A stretch of DNA of 64,000 nucleotides. Origin: Brachionus rotundiformis. Its lineage: Eukaryota > Rotifera > Eurotatoria > Ploima > Brachionidae. The DNA is taken from positions 6,061,377-6,125,376 of the forward strand of contig JAESIW010000020.1 in the NCBI GenBank assembly GCA_016802295.1. The letters are read 5' to 3'. How positions within the stretch are numbered: the first letter of the stretch is position 1; the number at the start of each line of letters is the position of its first letter. Shown piece by piece: positions 24,401 through 36,009 of this stretch. The notes beneath the pieces were generated by a model that saw only the letters and a program-made list of their open reading frames with translations, was not told the DNA's origin and did not search any database. Both the position numbers and the translations under genes were made by a program.

Positions 24401-27400
24401 GTATTATATTTTTTGTAATTATTTCTAGATTCAATTGAACCAAATATTCAAGTCTGCATTTATTTTTTTGCTAGACAAAATATTAATTTTACTTTCACAT
24501 AAAAGCTATTAGGTTTTAATTAAAATTAAAAATGATCAATTAAATAATATTTAACATTAAGATTTTAAGATTGTGAAAATTTTTTTTATTACTCAGTGCG
24601 AGTCTTTAAATTATTTTTTAATTAGATTCATTTAATTCTTCTAGGAATTAGTTAAGTTCACAATTGACTAAGTCTTCTGAATTTTTAAGTTGAGATTTTC
24701 CACTCAAATTGGACGGCTTGGTCAATTTTATTTGCAGCACTAAATTTTTAACTATTGTTTAGCAAATTTTTAAAATAAATAAAATACCACTGATTAATAA
24801 ATATGTTTATTAACTTGAATAAGTTGGCTTGAGAAATTCAAATTTATAAAATTAAATTTTAATATGCCAAAGGATGTGCGTCCAATTAAGGCCAGCTATC
24901 CTTATAGCAACAATATCAAATTAAATTGTTTTGACTGGATGGATTGAGCGGCCATTTTGGCTCTATATTTTAAAATCATATATTCAATATTGTTACAATA
25001 TATTATTTTTTTTGTTTTGATAGAATTTAAAAATCGAAATTTTTTGGCTACAATAAATATAGGTTAAATGTAGAAATGATTGAATTAGCAGTTATGAAAT
25101 AGTGGTAGGCTGATGGAAGATTAAATGAGGCGCATGGGCAAATCGTTTGATATTCGAGCGAAAATCATTAAGTTCATTATCTTTCAAATCTAATCAAAGG
25201 TAGAACAATGGTTTAAAAATTTTGATCTATTTCAGTAAACAATCATTGATTGAAGTATTTAGGTCTTGTGAGCGCATTGACTCTCCAAGCTATAAATATT
25301 TACCAATTAGTCCAAGTATTATTTGCTTGTTTATTTTTTTTGTTAAATTTTTTATTAATTTTCAACATAAACACTTGACAGTTAGTTTAGACGCTTGATT
25401 ATTATTTTAATAAAATTATTAAGCAATATTAAACACTCTTGATTTGGGTAATTAACTTTTTCAATTGAGCTAAATACTGGCTCTAATTTATAGCCACAAT
25501 ATTCAATTTATTAAAGCAGTTGGCATTTTTGGCAAGTCGATAAACTTATATGTACACCAAGACCCCTAAAACTCATGATTAAGATAAATTACATGGTGTA
25601 ATTAAGAAATCGAGGATAAGCAAAATAGCAATGATAAACAAAAGCAACTATTATTTAATAATTTAAAAGAAAAAGTTATTAGTTTGATATTTTATCTGTT
25701 TTAAATGAGATTTGAATCTTTCTTCGCCGGCTAAACCATGTAGCCGAGTCGGTTGGGAGAAAGATTAATATTTTAGAAACTTATCTTTATGATTTATAGT
25801 TACATAACTTTTCGATAAGAGAGAGCTCACTAATTCTACATCATATCCAAAGTGAACTATACAATTAAGATAATTCCACTAGATAATTCAATAATTTAAA
25901 TAAAAATATATACTCATTTTATTATCTCTATTTATTTGAACGAGTTCCAGACTCGGTTTAATTTTTCAATCAAAATTTATTTAGTCGTTTAAGTAAAATA
26001 TTTATTATTACTAAAAGTTGAATAGTAATTAATTCAAAGATTAGATGAAATTATGACAAGTTGGAAAAATTTTTTCAGTTATTTACTCAAGCCCGCTGGA
26101 CTGATAAAAAAACATATTGATAAGAATAATTTATTGTATCGATTGAGTTTCTGTTAGTTTCTGGCCGATGAGCATAAATTAATATTTGTATCCCAGAGGC
26201 AAATCTAGTTATAAAATAATTACAATTAATGAAACATATTTTGGACCCGGCTAGCAAGAGTCGAATAAAGCCTAGCTTACCAATATTTAATATGTTTAAA
26301 TCTTATGCAAATTTAGAATTAGATTTTCAAATTTTAAAAATTTTTAATCCCCCTCAATTATTATTAATATTTTTTTCTTCTACTTTGAAACTCAAAACTT
26401 GTAATCGACTCTGACAATTTAAGGCTTCATCACTTTCCAAGTCCTGGATGATAAATTTTATTTTTCTCAACAAAAAAAACTCGATCTAAAAATTTCTATT
26501 TGATCGAAAAAAAAAAAGAAAACAAATTGGTTTTGTTTTACCAGAAAGCCTTGAATATCTAAGCGAATCCAAGATAATTTATTTAAGATTTGTTTTGTTT
26601 GGATTCGGCCTATTTCTAGAATTACAAAATAATTTTCAAGATTACTAAAATAATATACAAACTAAGTTTATATTTTTTAAAAGGAAAATAAACTTGTTGT
26701 CTAAAAAAAAGACTCATGTTAGCCTTATTAACTTTTCAGGCTTGATTTTATTCATTTTGTTATGGCTTTTTGATATGTTGTTGATAACAATCGGACTCAT
26801 CATCAACAACAACACATAAAACCATGTATCTAAAAAACAATTTAAATTGTTTAAAGGTAGAGCCAAATTTTCGGCTTCGATTATTTTTTGACCATAAACT
26901 CACAATCATTTAAGGTGTTTATGTATACAATTTAGAGCGAATTGTTTGTGAGTGATTTAAGTCGCGAATAAACTAAATTCAATATATAAAAACAACATAC
27001 TCTTTAATTAGAGAATATTTTCATGTTTTTTTTCTCTTATTATTATTATTTTTTTTAACACTCTAAATTTAATGATGTTTTAAATTAAAGTTTTTATTTT
27101 TTTGTAAACAATTGGATCAATTGAAAATTTTTATTCTTAATTAAAAAATAAATTTTAATTGCCACTACATTTTTATGTAGTTCCATTTGTCTCGTCGTAT
27201 TCAAGTTTTGAAATCGGCTTAAAAGCGATTTAAATTGGCCTAGGGACACAAATAGCCTATACTTTATGAATAATTCATTTCGTGATTTTTACATCAATCT
27301 TTTTTAAGTTCGGTAAGCTATTTTGTAGGCAAGATTGATTGCTTTTTAATGGTCAAGTATTAATACTATGTAGTGAGCTTGATTGATAAGCCCGGACTAG

Positions 27401-27990
27401 GAATTAGAAACATAGGAAGCAATTTCTGGTACCGGGCAGTGCTTTTTAACTCAGCTAGGACATTTTGATAAATTAATTGCTTTTGGCCAAAACTATTTTG
27501 ACCCTCGAAAAGAACCGCGCTTAGTTTTCAAGTGTTCCCAAAGCTAAATTTGGATCAGATCGAAATTAATCAAATTTTTAAAAATAAAATTCCAATAAAA
27601 TGAGCTTTTTGTGTCGCGGTTATTAAAGCCGTCTCCAAAAGAAAAACAAATCATTTAAGATATATTAAAAACCTTGTAATTTAGCCAAGATTTTTCAAAA
27701 TTTTTAATGCATTTTAGTCAAGCTTAAGAAAATAAAAACAATAAATAAATTATTTTTATTTGAAAAAATTTATTTTTTAAATTGTCTCACCAATTTAAGC
27801 CGAAAATAGCTTGCATAAGCTTACCTGAATGCTTATCAAAAATACACTTTATATTTTAATGGAAATTTTTTTTCAAATTTTAAAATGATAAATAAAATTT
27901 ATTATCTAGATGTTTAGTTTAATTAATTTCTAAATTAAAATCAAGTGTGTTCCATTCAATCAAGCCTATGTTTGGTATCCATGCGACAAT
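21475..27990. other. Gene-poor AT-rich stretch
   Basis: I see no supported gene in these 6.5 kb. Open frames at 21721-21975 (minus) and 26229-26414 (plus) lack domains and splice context. A small perfect nine-base stem (gttgttgat/atcaacaac) lies near 26778-26811. Distal regulatory DNA or long introns of unseen genes cannot be excluded. Confidence 0.45.
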
Positions 27991-29533
27991 ATGACTCAGA
28001 AAAGAGCTTTCACAGTGCCTCAGCCACCTCAATTTCGACTGCCGCCACCGCCAAATCCCCTAAATTTTTTCAATCCGAACACAATTTTCGCCGGATATGA
28101 CCTTAATGAGTATTCTAGAGAGAAATTTTTGCTCTACTTCCTCAGTTATCAAGACGACTCGGCCGACAAATGCAAAAATTTGCGCATTCAGCTTTTGGCT
28201 AATGAACCTGCAGTAATCAACCAATTCGAGTCCAAAACCGGTTCGGAACAAATCAAAAATTCTATTAAAAAAGAGTCTTTACAGAAATTGACCAGTTTGG
28301 GTCCAAACACCACCGAATCCATTCATCTATCGACAAAAATTTTCGACCAAAATTCACCAGTTAATCAATCGTCTAGTTTTTTTTCCTTTTTTAATATTAT
28401 TCTGTTCACTTTAACTATTTTTCTGCTAATTGGTCTTGTTTTATTATTAATATATTTAATTTTATTAAAGTAAGTAGAATTAAATTACAAAAAAGCACCA
28501 AAATGGATTAAAATTTAACATTTTTTAATTAAGAAAAAAATCAAAATTTAAAAAAACTAATGCCTTGTCAAGCGAATCGACATTTTTGTCTAACAATAGC
28601 GCGACACATCCGAATTTTAAGCCTGATCAAAAATTAGTACTCAACGATTTGAATAACCAAAGTCTAAATGAACAATACCAGCACTTGTTGGACACATCCC
28701 AGACTTACATCAACGATAATACACACTTTATACCTGCCAATTTTGTCTATAATCCAAATCAAAGCTATTTGGTTAAGAATTTAAAAAATGAAAATTTGCT
28801 CTTTAAACAAAATGCCAATTGTTCCACTCCATCAAGTGCGTCCTCTACTTCAAATCAAAAATCCACTCTAACCACGACCACAAATTCAATGCCAATCAAC
28901 TCAAATTACAACTCATTTAGACATTCATGCAAACCAAAGAAAAACGAGACATTGAATAGAAAATGCTCATGTGTCAGCTCGGTATCTTCATCATCGAACT
29001 GCTCGAATTCCAGTTCTGTTTTGTTGAATACGTCTAAGAATCAACACGAGCCTTATGTGACATTGATGAGACATAAAAGTGAAATGACTTCTCCTAGGCA
29101 TCCGAATATCAACGAGTTTTGCATTAATCCATATCAGCAAATATTGATGGACTTTGGTCAAGCCGCAACATTGTCACCTTGTAGTTTTATGGATACAAAT
29201 AATTTAAATAAAGTGGCCCTTATTTGTAGCCATGACCAGCAGTTTAATACCGCTAAACTAGTTAAAATTGTAAATTTGCCAAATTACTGTACTAATTGTG
29301 TTCATCACGGACAGCAAATTAATGGCTGCGGTTATGTGGACACAGACCAGCATTATGTCAATAACTATAGTGATGAAAAATTGGAAGGTGAGCAAGTTTA
29401 TGAGATAATAGATGGAGAGAATGAGAATGAAGACGAGAAAAGTTGTAATAAATCTTTAAAATCGGACTTATCTTCATTAAGGAAAAAATATCCACGAACT
29501 AATCCGAATTTTCTATTGCCAAATAAGTCTTGA
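27991..29533 (+). CDS. Unrecognised single-pass membrane protein
   Basis: Exons 27991-28469 and 28573-29533 (donor gtaagt, acceptor ttgtcaag) join in phase to give 479 residues. The first exon starts with a proline-rich stretch (PQPPQFRLPPPPNPLNFF) and ends in one strongly hydrophobic segment (residues about 126-159, with LLIGLVLLLIYLILL). The second exon encodes a Ser/Asn-rich tail with several Cys clusters (KCSCVSSVSSSSNCSN; CTNCVHHGQQINGCG) and an acidic patch ending in KYPRTNPNFLLPNKS. There is no N-terminal signal sequence, so a signal-anchor topology is likely. Codon structure is sound and the exon join uses strong splice sites, so the gene looks real, but I cannot assign a family. Further upstream exons are possible, because the first Met follows no obvious promoter. 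Confidence 0.7.
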
Positions 29534-29812
29534 TAATTACAAAAGACAGTGAAAATAATTTTAATTATTAATTTGTAAATTCGATGTTTTTATAAATTTA
29601 TCTTATTTTTTTGATATTTCCGAATAAAAAATTTAACTACTCTAATCTCACTAAAATAACTTTATTTAGCAGTCTTATTAAATTAAGTTGTTAAAAATTG
29701 AAAAAGTAATATGAAAAGATATAAAAAAATTGAAATGAATAAAAAATAAATTTTTTTTATAAAAGATAAATTTATTTCGATAATTAGATTTGATTGAATT
29801 AAAATAAATAAA

Positions 29813-30679
29813 TTAAAAAATAAAATAAATCATAAATGGAATAAAAATAAAAATTTGATAAAAAAATTGATTTCTAATTGAATTATTTTCAACATTTGTG
29901 GTATTTAATTCGGAATAAGATGAAGTAACTACTTCGTCACTAGAAGTAGTTGTAGTAGTTGATGTTTGCTGTGTAGTTGATGTACTAGGAGATGGTTGTT
30001 GTGTAGTTGATGTACTAGGAGATGGTTGTTGTGTAGTTGATGTACTAGGAGATGGTTGTTGTGTAGTTGTAGTAGTAGATGTTTGTTGTGTAGTTGATGT
30101 ACTAGGAGATGGTTGTTGTGTAGTTGATGTACTAGGAGATGGTTGTTGTGTAGTTGTATTTAATTCGGAAAAAGATGAAGTAACTACTTCGTCACTAGAA
30201 GTAGTTGTACTAGAAGATGGTTGTTGTGTAGTTGTATTTAATTCGGAAAAAGATGAAGTAACTACTTCGTCACTAGAAGTAGTTGTAGTAGTAGATGTTT
30301 GTTGTGTAGTTGATGTACTAGGAGATGGTTGTTGTGTAGTTGTATTTAATTCGGAAAAAGATGAAGTAACTACTTCGTCACTAGAAGTAGTTGTAGTAGT
30401 AGATGTTTGTTGTGTAGTTGATGTACTAGGAGATGGTTGTTGTGTAGTTGATGTACTAGTAGATGTTTGCTGTGTAGTTGATGAGCTATCTTCTGATGAA
30501 CTAGTAGATGTTTTCTGTGTAGTTGATGAGCTATCTTCTGATGAACCAGTTGAATAATGCTGCATTGTATAAGTTAATCCATCAATGCTTACATTTTCCC
30601 CTTCTGTTGTTTCATTTCCTTTTGAAACACTAAATATTATTAAGTTAAGAATTAATGTTACGAGAATTATCTTTCTCAT
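29813..30679 (-). CDS. Mucin-like secreted or surface Ser/Thr repeat protein
   Basis: One exon of 288 residues. Residues 1-20 (MRKIILVTLILNLIIFSVSK) form a clear signal peptide. Residues about 40-262 are almost entirely Ser, Thr, Gln and Pro repeats. The basic ten-residue unit is TQQPSPSTST, mixed with a longer block TSSDEVVTSSFSELNT seen four times. Such tracts are typical heavily O-glycosylated mucin domains. The last 20 residues (FFYQIFIFIPFMIYFIF) are hydrophobic with no cytoplasmic tail, which suits a GPI-anchor signal or a tail anchor. A cell-coat role is inferred. The repeats are also near-perfect at DNA level, so the copy number is likely to vary between individuals. The ATG at 30679 is the only one that gives the signal peptide. 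Confidence 0.82.
   Translation of the reverse strand: MRKIILVTLILNLIIFSVSKGNETTEGENVSIDGLTYTMQHYSTGSSEDSSSTTQKTSTSSSEDSSSTTQQTSTSTSTTQQPSPSTSTTQQTSTTTTTSSDEVVTSSFSELNTTTQQPSPSTSTTQQTSTTTTTSSDEVVTSSFSELNTTTQQPSSSTTTSSDEVVTSSFSELNTTTQQPSPSTSTTQQPSPSTSTTQQTSTTTTTQQPSPSTSTTQQPSPSTSTTQQPSPSTSTTQQTSTTTTTSSDEVVTSSYSELNTTNVENNSIRNQFFYQIFIFIPFMIYFIF
29925..30545 (-). repeat. Coding tandem repeats of the mucin-like gene
   Basis: A 30-base unit (containing gtagttgatgtactaggag on the plus strand) is repeated many times in tandem. It is interleaved with a longer unit containing the block taactacttcgtcactagaa. All spacings are multiples of three, so the frame is kept. Confidence 0.9.
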
Positions 30680-31596
30680 TTTTATATCTATTTTGACTTT
30701 TTTTTTAGAATATATTTCGGATTACCTCTTTTATACTTGAAATTTCTTTCTTATTTTTTATCGTTATATTATTTTAATTGATATAATTAAGTAACTTTTT
30801 TGTGACATTTAATTTCAAATATTTATTTTTTCAATCAATTTCATTTTTTTATCTTTTTTACTTAAAACTTAGAAACAAGTAACAATCTTTCATGTTTTTT
30901 TTCTTTTTAGTTTTTTTTCTAATCATTTTTTTTATTATGTTGTCGAATTAATTTTTTAAGTTTTAAAATATGTCTTTTTTTAGATAATGCTAATCAAAGA
31001 AAAATATATACCTTTTCTTAGTAAAAAAATGTTGTTTATTTTATAAATAACTATTAAAATTGGTTAACAATATTTTTATTTTATCAATTATATTATTGTT
31101 TTATTCCTTTTAGTGCTAAACTTTGATTTTTTTCCAACATCTTCTTTTTTTCGTTTGATATTTTTTGTTAAATTTAATAATTTACTCTTGATAATTTATT
31201 AATTTTGATTTGATTAATAATTTATTAATTTTGATCCTTAGTCAAAATAAAACAATCATAATTGAGAAATTAAATAATTTTCATTCCTTTTTGTAATAGT
31301 TTTAATAATTACTTTACCAAATGAAATGTAAATATTTTTTGAAAATGTAAAAGGTTAACTTTCGTAATAGACAAGATAAAATTTCAAGCAAAAAAAATTA
31401 AAAATAAACGAAATATAAAACCTTTGATAAGGTTAAAAATAATAATATATTTTTTACTAGCTTACTTAAATCTTTAACAAAATTGAAAAATATTTTTCCG
31501 AAATATTCCTAATTCTTAACTTGTAAGGTTGGATTATCAATTATAGATAAACTATTTGAAAATTGCTTAGTTTTATGAAGTTAATTTTTGATCATC
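30680..31596. other. Divergent intergenic spacer
   Basis: About 0.9 kb between the minus-strand mucin-like gene and plus-strand transporter A, so it must hold both promoters. It is very AT-rich with T runs. No distinct motif or other gene is visible. Confidence 0.5.
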
Positions 31597-34008
31597 ATGT
31601 ATAACAATGAATACATTGATCCGAACGAAATAATTTATTCAGAAATACCAAAAAAACCAACCATTAAAAAGCATATTGGTAAAAAAGTCAAAGAGAATCT
31701 TTTGCTTTTTTCAACTATTTTATCTGTTTTAATTGGTTTAGTTCTCGGTTTTTATCTTCGTACCTACACCAAAATTGAGCCGAATAAAAAACTCTATTTT
31801 GGATTTTTAGGCGAAATTTTCCTTAGAATGCTAAAATTTTTGATTTTACCTTTAATATCATCAAGTTTAATTTGCGGAATAGCTAGTCTCGGAATGGCAA
31901 ATCGAACTGCCAATGTTGCAATTAAAGCATTTGCTTATTACTTTACAACAACATTTTTGGCTGTTATTCTAGGACTAATCTTGGTCATCATTATTCATCC
32001 AGGAGTCAAAAATGAAGATAAATTGAATAATGGTAGCATAGAAATTTTAAATGGAAGAAAAATTAGTCCCGTTGATACTGGACTGGACTTGATTAGGTAA
32101 ATTAAAATAAAACTTTATTGAAACAATTTAATTTTTTTAATAATTAGAAATTTATTTCCTGACAACATAATCCAAGTAGGGTTCATTCAATACGAATCCA
32201 AAATAGTTCCTAAGTATAAATTAAACACTTCGAACAGTACACAAGAAATAGAATATTGGTATCCAGTTCCAGGAGAAAGACCAGCTATGAATGTTCTCGG
32301 AGTGGTCATGTTCTGTTTGGTATTTGGGCTAACAATATCAAGAATGGAACTTTATGGAAAATTTTTGTTTGATATTTGCGAAGCTCTTAATGAGGCTTTA
32401 GTTAGAATTGTCAATTATGTGATGATTTTTTCGCCGATTGGAATTTGCTCTTTAATCTGTGGGTCAATTATCAACATGGAGGATATTTCGACAATTTTCG
32501 AAAAAATTTCATGGTTTACTTTGACTGTTTTACTTGGTTTATTTGTTCATGGTTTTGTGGTTTTGCCAATTATCTACTTGATTTTGACCAGGCGTAACAT
32601 ATTTTTGTATGCCAAAAATATGATAGAGGCACTACTAGTAGCTTTGGCAACTTCTTCTAGGTATTTTTTTTGGAATTTATATTGTATAAGATACCAATTT
32701 TTTTCCAAAAGCAATGCAACATTACCAGTAACTTTTAAGTGCATTGAAGAAAAAAATAAAATTTCAAAATCAATCAGCCGATTTGTTTTACCAGTAGGAG
32801 CAACAATAAACATGGTAGATTAATAAATTTTTTGTTTTTTATGCTTCTTTTAGTCAAAAATTTTAAGTTAATCAATAATTTTAAACTTAAAAACATTTTT
32901 ATTTATATTTGACTTTAATTTTTAGGGATTTTTGATTTAAGAGATAATGCATTCTGGACAAGGTATGATATATATTAAACCATCCAAAGATTCCTAAACT
33001 TGTACTTAAGCTTTTTAATTCTTAGTATCTAACAATTTTTTAATTAATTATTGTTTTCCTACTTTTCCGTATCTTTTGTTGCTTCAATTGCTTTGTCTTA
33101 TTTGCTTTTACTTTATGAATTTTCCTTAAATGACATCATTAAAATAAATGACTAATTATTTTAATCTAATGAATTTCAAATTAAAAAATTTTTTCTATTT
33201 AAAACTGAACCTCGAATTAATTTTTTATCAAAGTTTTCTGATAGTTAATTAATTAAAATTTTAATATGATTAAAAGTGATTATGATTTTAAAATAAATTT
33301 ATAATATTTTTTATTTTTAACAATTTAAGTTTTTTATAACCAGAAAAAATTTAATTCTTAATATATTAATACAAAACAATTTAGTCATATTTAACAAGTT
33401 AACTTATTAAAATTGATGATTAATTTTTTCTATAAAATTACCCAGTTAATTCAAACGTAAAAAAATTAAATTGTTATTTAAATAAAAATTAGTTTAAAAA
33501 TTAAAAACAAGAAATAAAAATTTAATTAAAAGGACGGAACAGCATTATATGAAGCGGTTGGTGCCATTTTTATTGCTCAATTGCACAATATTCAACTATC
33601 AGTGGCCGATTATGTTGTAACAAGCTTTACAGCAACTTTGGCTTCAATTGGAGCCGCTGGAGTACCATCAGCTGGGTTGGTAACAATGGTAATTGTGTTG
33701 TCAGCTTTAAATCTTCCACATTCTCACATTTCCCTAATTTACGCCGTGGACTGGTTCCTGTAATTTTGATACAATATAAAAATTGATAAAAATTTTTATT
33801 TTCTATCAGGGATCGCTTTAGAACAATGGTGAACGTATGGGGTGATAGCATTGGAACGGGCGTGATTGCTCATCTTTGCGAGCAGGAACAAATTAACTTG
33901 GATAAATCAAATTTTGAACACTTTCAATCAAAAAATTCCAACACTAATAATTTAGCATTCAACGAGGCCTTCACAATAGATGATAACACTTATGAAACAC
34001 CTCTTTAA
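31597..34008 (+). CDS. SLC1-family glutamate/aspartate transporter A
   Basis: Exons 31597-32096, 32148-32660, 32712-32814, 33533-33759 and 33810-34008 give 513 residues, normal for the family. Sodium-coupled glutamate uptake at the plasma membrane is the family role. Visible landmarks: LKFLILPLISSSLI in TM2; an HP1 serine motif spanning the exon 2/3 junction (TSSS then NATLPVTFKC); INM-DGTALYEA in TM7; GAAGVPSAGLVTM in HP2; and DRFRTMVNVWGDS in TM8. R452 (second Arg of DRFR) corresponds to the arginine that binds the acidic side chain in EAAC1 (R447), supporting acidic amino-acid specificity. A 51-base intron splits HP1 and a 718-base intron splits the NMDGT motif; neither is in the other two copies here. 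Reading through either would break the protein, and both have good GT-AG ends. Confidence 0.88.
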
Positions 34009-34246
34009 AACTTTTGTTTAAACTACAGATAATTTTTATCGAAAATAAATTTTAATTAAAAATAAAGGTTGAATTGTTTCTTAAGACTTAAATTTAAGCT
34101 TTGTCATTTCTCATATAATATTTTTTGAATATTCAAGCTGTTTGTAAGCATAGTAACAACTATAATTTTATTTGAAAATAAATTTAAATTTTTATAAGCA
34201 TTTTATCCAGCTTAGAAAACAAATTCTCTAAATTTTTGAACAAAAA

Positions 34247-34649
34247 ATGGCTCAACAAGGGGCAGCTCTTCAAAATTACAACAATGAATTGGTAAAATGT
34301 AACCATTTATCATAAAAGTTTTGAGAATCTTTTATAAATTCTAAACAAACTAGGCATAGAGGATTTGTGCATGAAAAGGGACGATTTACAGCGGCAAATA
34401 ATGGTCGAGGAGGAAGAAAAGCACAAACTTCAAAATGACATTAGAGTTTTGAGTGAAAAGTTAGCCAAAGTAAATGAAAATTTGGCAAAAAAAATCAGTG
34501 CCCGTAATGAATTCGACAAAACAATTGCCGAAACAGAGGCTGCTTACATGAAAATATTGGAAAGTTCTCAAACTTTATTAAATGTCTTGAAACGTGAATC
34601 AAATACCTTAAAAAAAAATGATACAGATGATTCCAGATATGAAAATTAG
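34247..34649 (+). CDS. SSNA1: SSNA1/NA14 coiled-coil microtubule protein
   Basis: Exons 34247-34298 and 34354-34649 give 115 residues, against about 119 in vertebrates. It starts MAQQGAALQNYNNELVKC and continues through EKLAKVNENLAKKISARNEF and AETEAAYMKILESSQTLL, which match this family almost residue for residue. The protein is a single long coiled coil that assembles into fibrils and binds microtubules at basal bodies, centrosomes and axon branch points. The first exon encodes only 17 full codons and would be missed without the conserved start. The Cys codon is split by the 55-base intron. It is convergent with LSM5; the stops are 91 bases apart. Confidence 0.95.
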
Positions 34650-34740
34650 GCTTTATTATTTGAATTTTTTTATTTAAATTTTTATAGAGTAATTATGTAA
34701 ATTTGGAATAAATTTTAAAAAATTGATTGAGTATTTATTT
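34650..34740. terminator. Shared 3' end region of SSNA1 and LSM5
   Basis: These 91 bases separate two convergent stop codons. An aataaa lies at 34707-34712 for the plus strand. The minus strand has aataaa at 34739-34734, immediately after the LSM5 stop. The mature 3' ends probably overlap; this is inferred from the signals only. Confidence 0.5.
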
Positions 34741-35031
34741 TCAATCGATAGAAGGCCCCTCGCCACCTGGAACAAGCATAGTAATATTATTTCCATTTAA
34801 CAATATTTGGTCAAGTTTTGTCACTCTCCGGCCCTCACTTGTATTCTCGAATTCAGTCACATCTTCCAACACCATATTGACAAAATCATCGAAGCCAAGC
34901 AAAGTTCCCACTATTTCCTTGTCATTTCTCATAATTATGTGAATGCGAGATCCAATGCACTTGTCGACTAGCTCAAGCGGAAGCAGTTGGGACGGATTTA
35001 CCAGAGAAGTATTTTGCAAAGCTGTTGCCAT
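34741..35031 (-). CDS. LSM5: U6 snRNA-associated Sm-like protein LSm5
   Basis: Single exon, 96 residues, starting MATALQNTSLVNPSQLLPL. The Sm fold is intact: Sm1 with KEIVGTLLGFDDFVNMVLED and Sm2 with ILLNGNNITMLVPGGEG. These blocks are nearly invariant in animal LSm5. The protein is one subunit of the LSm2-8 ring that binds the 3' end of U6 snRNA in the nucleus and of the LSm1-7 ring in cytoplasmic mRNA decay. An in-frame TTG lies six bases upstream, but the ATG at 35031 is the proper start. BOLA3 follows upstream on the same strand, 150 bases away. Confidence 0.95.
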   Translation of the reverse strand: MATALQNTSLVNPSQLLPLELVDKCIGSRIHIIMRNDKEIVGTLLGFDDFVNMVLEDVTEFENTSEGRRVTKLDQILLNGNNITMLVPGGEGPSID

Positions 35032-35181
35032 CTTCAATCAGGAAAAAAAACTAAAATTTAATTGAACTTGGGTTTTTAGAGAGACTATCAAGTCTCTTAA
35101 TACAATTAGATGCAAAAAAATAATAATTTTATTCCTAGTTTTAATTAAAAAAAAAATAAAATAATTTATTAATAAAAAAAG

Positions 35182-35565
35182 CTATTTCGGTATTGCTGTT
35201 TGTATCCTAAGTCCATGCATATTTTCTTTAATTTCTTTTTTGAGACACTCGTTGACCAATTGATGTTGCTTAACAGTTCTTAAGTTTTGGAATTCATGGC
35301 TTTCTACATACACTGTGTACATTGCGCCACATCCGCCAGATATGTCTTCAACCTCGATGGATTTAGCAGTCGGGAAACGTGCTCGTAGAAGTTGTTTTAA
35401 CTTTTGTTCGCCTTCAGTCGGCTCATTTGAATTAGAATTGCATAAAAACTTGCTGGTATAAATAGTTTTTTGGGCAGTGTTTACCATCAACGATGGTCTC
35501 AAGCGAACCAAACTTTTAGTTCGATTTACACAAGTTATCAGATTAATAAATCGAATTGAAGACAT
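35182..35565 (-). CDS. BOLA3: Mitochondrial BolA-family protein (BOLA3-like)
   Basis: Single exon, 127 residues. Residues 1-45 or so are basic and hydroxylated with few acids (MSSIRFINLITCVNRTKSLV), as expected of a mitochondrial targeting sequence. The BolA domain follows: VEDISGGCGAMYTVYVESHE, then RTVKQHQLVNECLKKEIKE and MHGLRIQTAIPK. The Cys in GGCGAMY and the His in MHGLRI are the expected iron-sulphur ligands when it pairs with GLRX5. BOLA3 helps deliver 4Fe-4S clusters to lipoyl synthase and respiratory complexes. The ATG at 35565 is preceded by an in-frame TTG, which is not needed. Confidence 0.93.
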   Translation of the reverse strand: MSSIRFINLITCVNRTKSLVRLRPSLMVNTAQKTIYTSKFLCNSNSNEPTEGEQKLKQLLRARFPTAKSIEVEDISGGCGAMYTVYVESHEFQNLRTVKQHQLVNECLKKEIKENMHGLRIQTAIPK

Positions 35566-36009
35566 TTTCAACTTAATTTCAAATAATTAGTTCAAAAAAT
35601 TAAACTCTTTTGGAACTCGAGTTAACATTTTTTTGCTGTGTTAAATAGCATTTTATAAATTTAGTATTTTAGTTTAATTGTTTCTTAACAAAATTTTTAT
35701 TTATTTATTTTTGAAAAATTAACATTTTATTTATTTTTCAAATATATTTAATATTTTAAAAATTAGAAATTAGTATTTAAATTAATAATAATTAGTTAAT
35801 CAAGTTCAACACAGATTTATTCCTCATAAATCGTGTCCCACAAACCTACTTGAGAGTCTTGATTTTTGACTCACCAATTATCGCTTGGAAATCAAGTAGA
35901 TGTACTCTTTGCAGATTTCTCTTTCAGAAGTCTTTGTGATAGGGTGAATCATTCAAAACTTTTATTTTAGCTTAAATAGCTTAATATTGATGGAATGTAT
36001 ATAATATGG

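Noticed and set aside
25725..25765. tRNA-like A-box text (tagccgagtcggttggg)
   Set aside because: No matching B box, no acceptor stem and no anticodon arm could be folded at the right distance.
26778..26811. Nine-base perfect stem in AT-rich DNA
   Set aside because: Too short to separate from chance in 64 kb.
32661..32711. Open read-through between transporter A exons 2 and 3
   Set aside because: The in-frame insertion (starting YFFWNLYC) would fall inside HP1. It has GT and AG ends, and removal restores the SSSNATLPV motif, so it is a 51-base intron.
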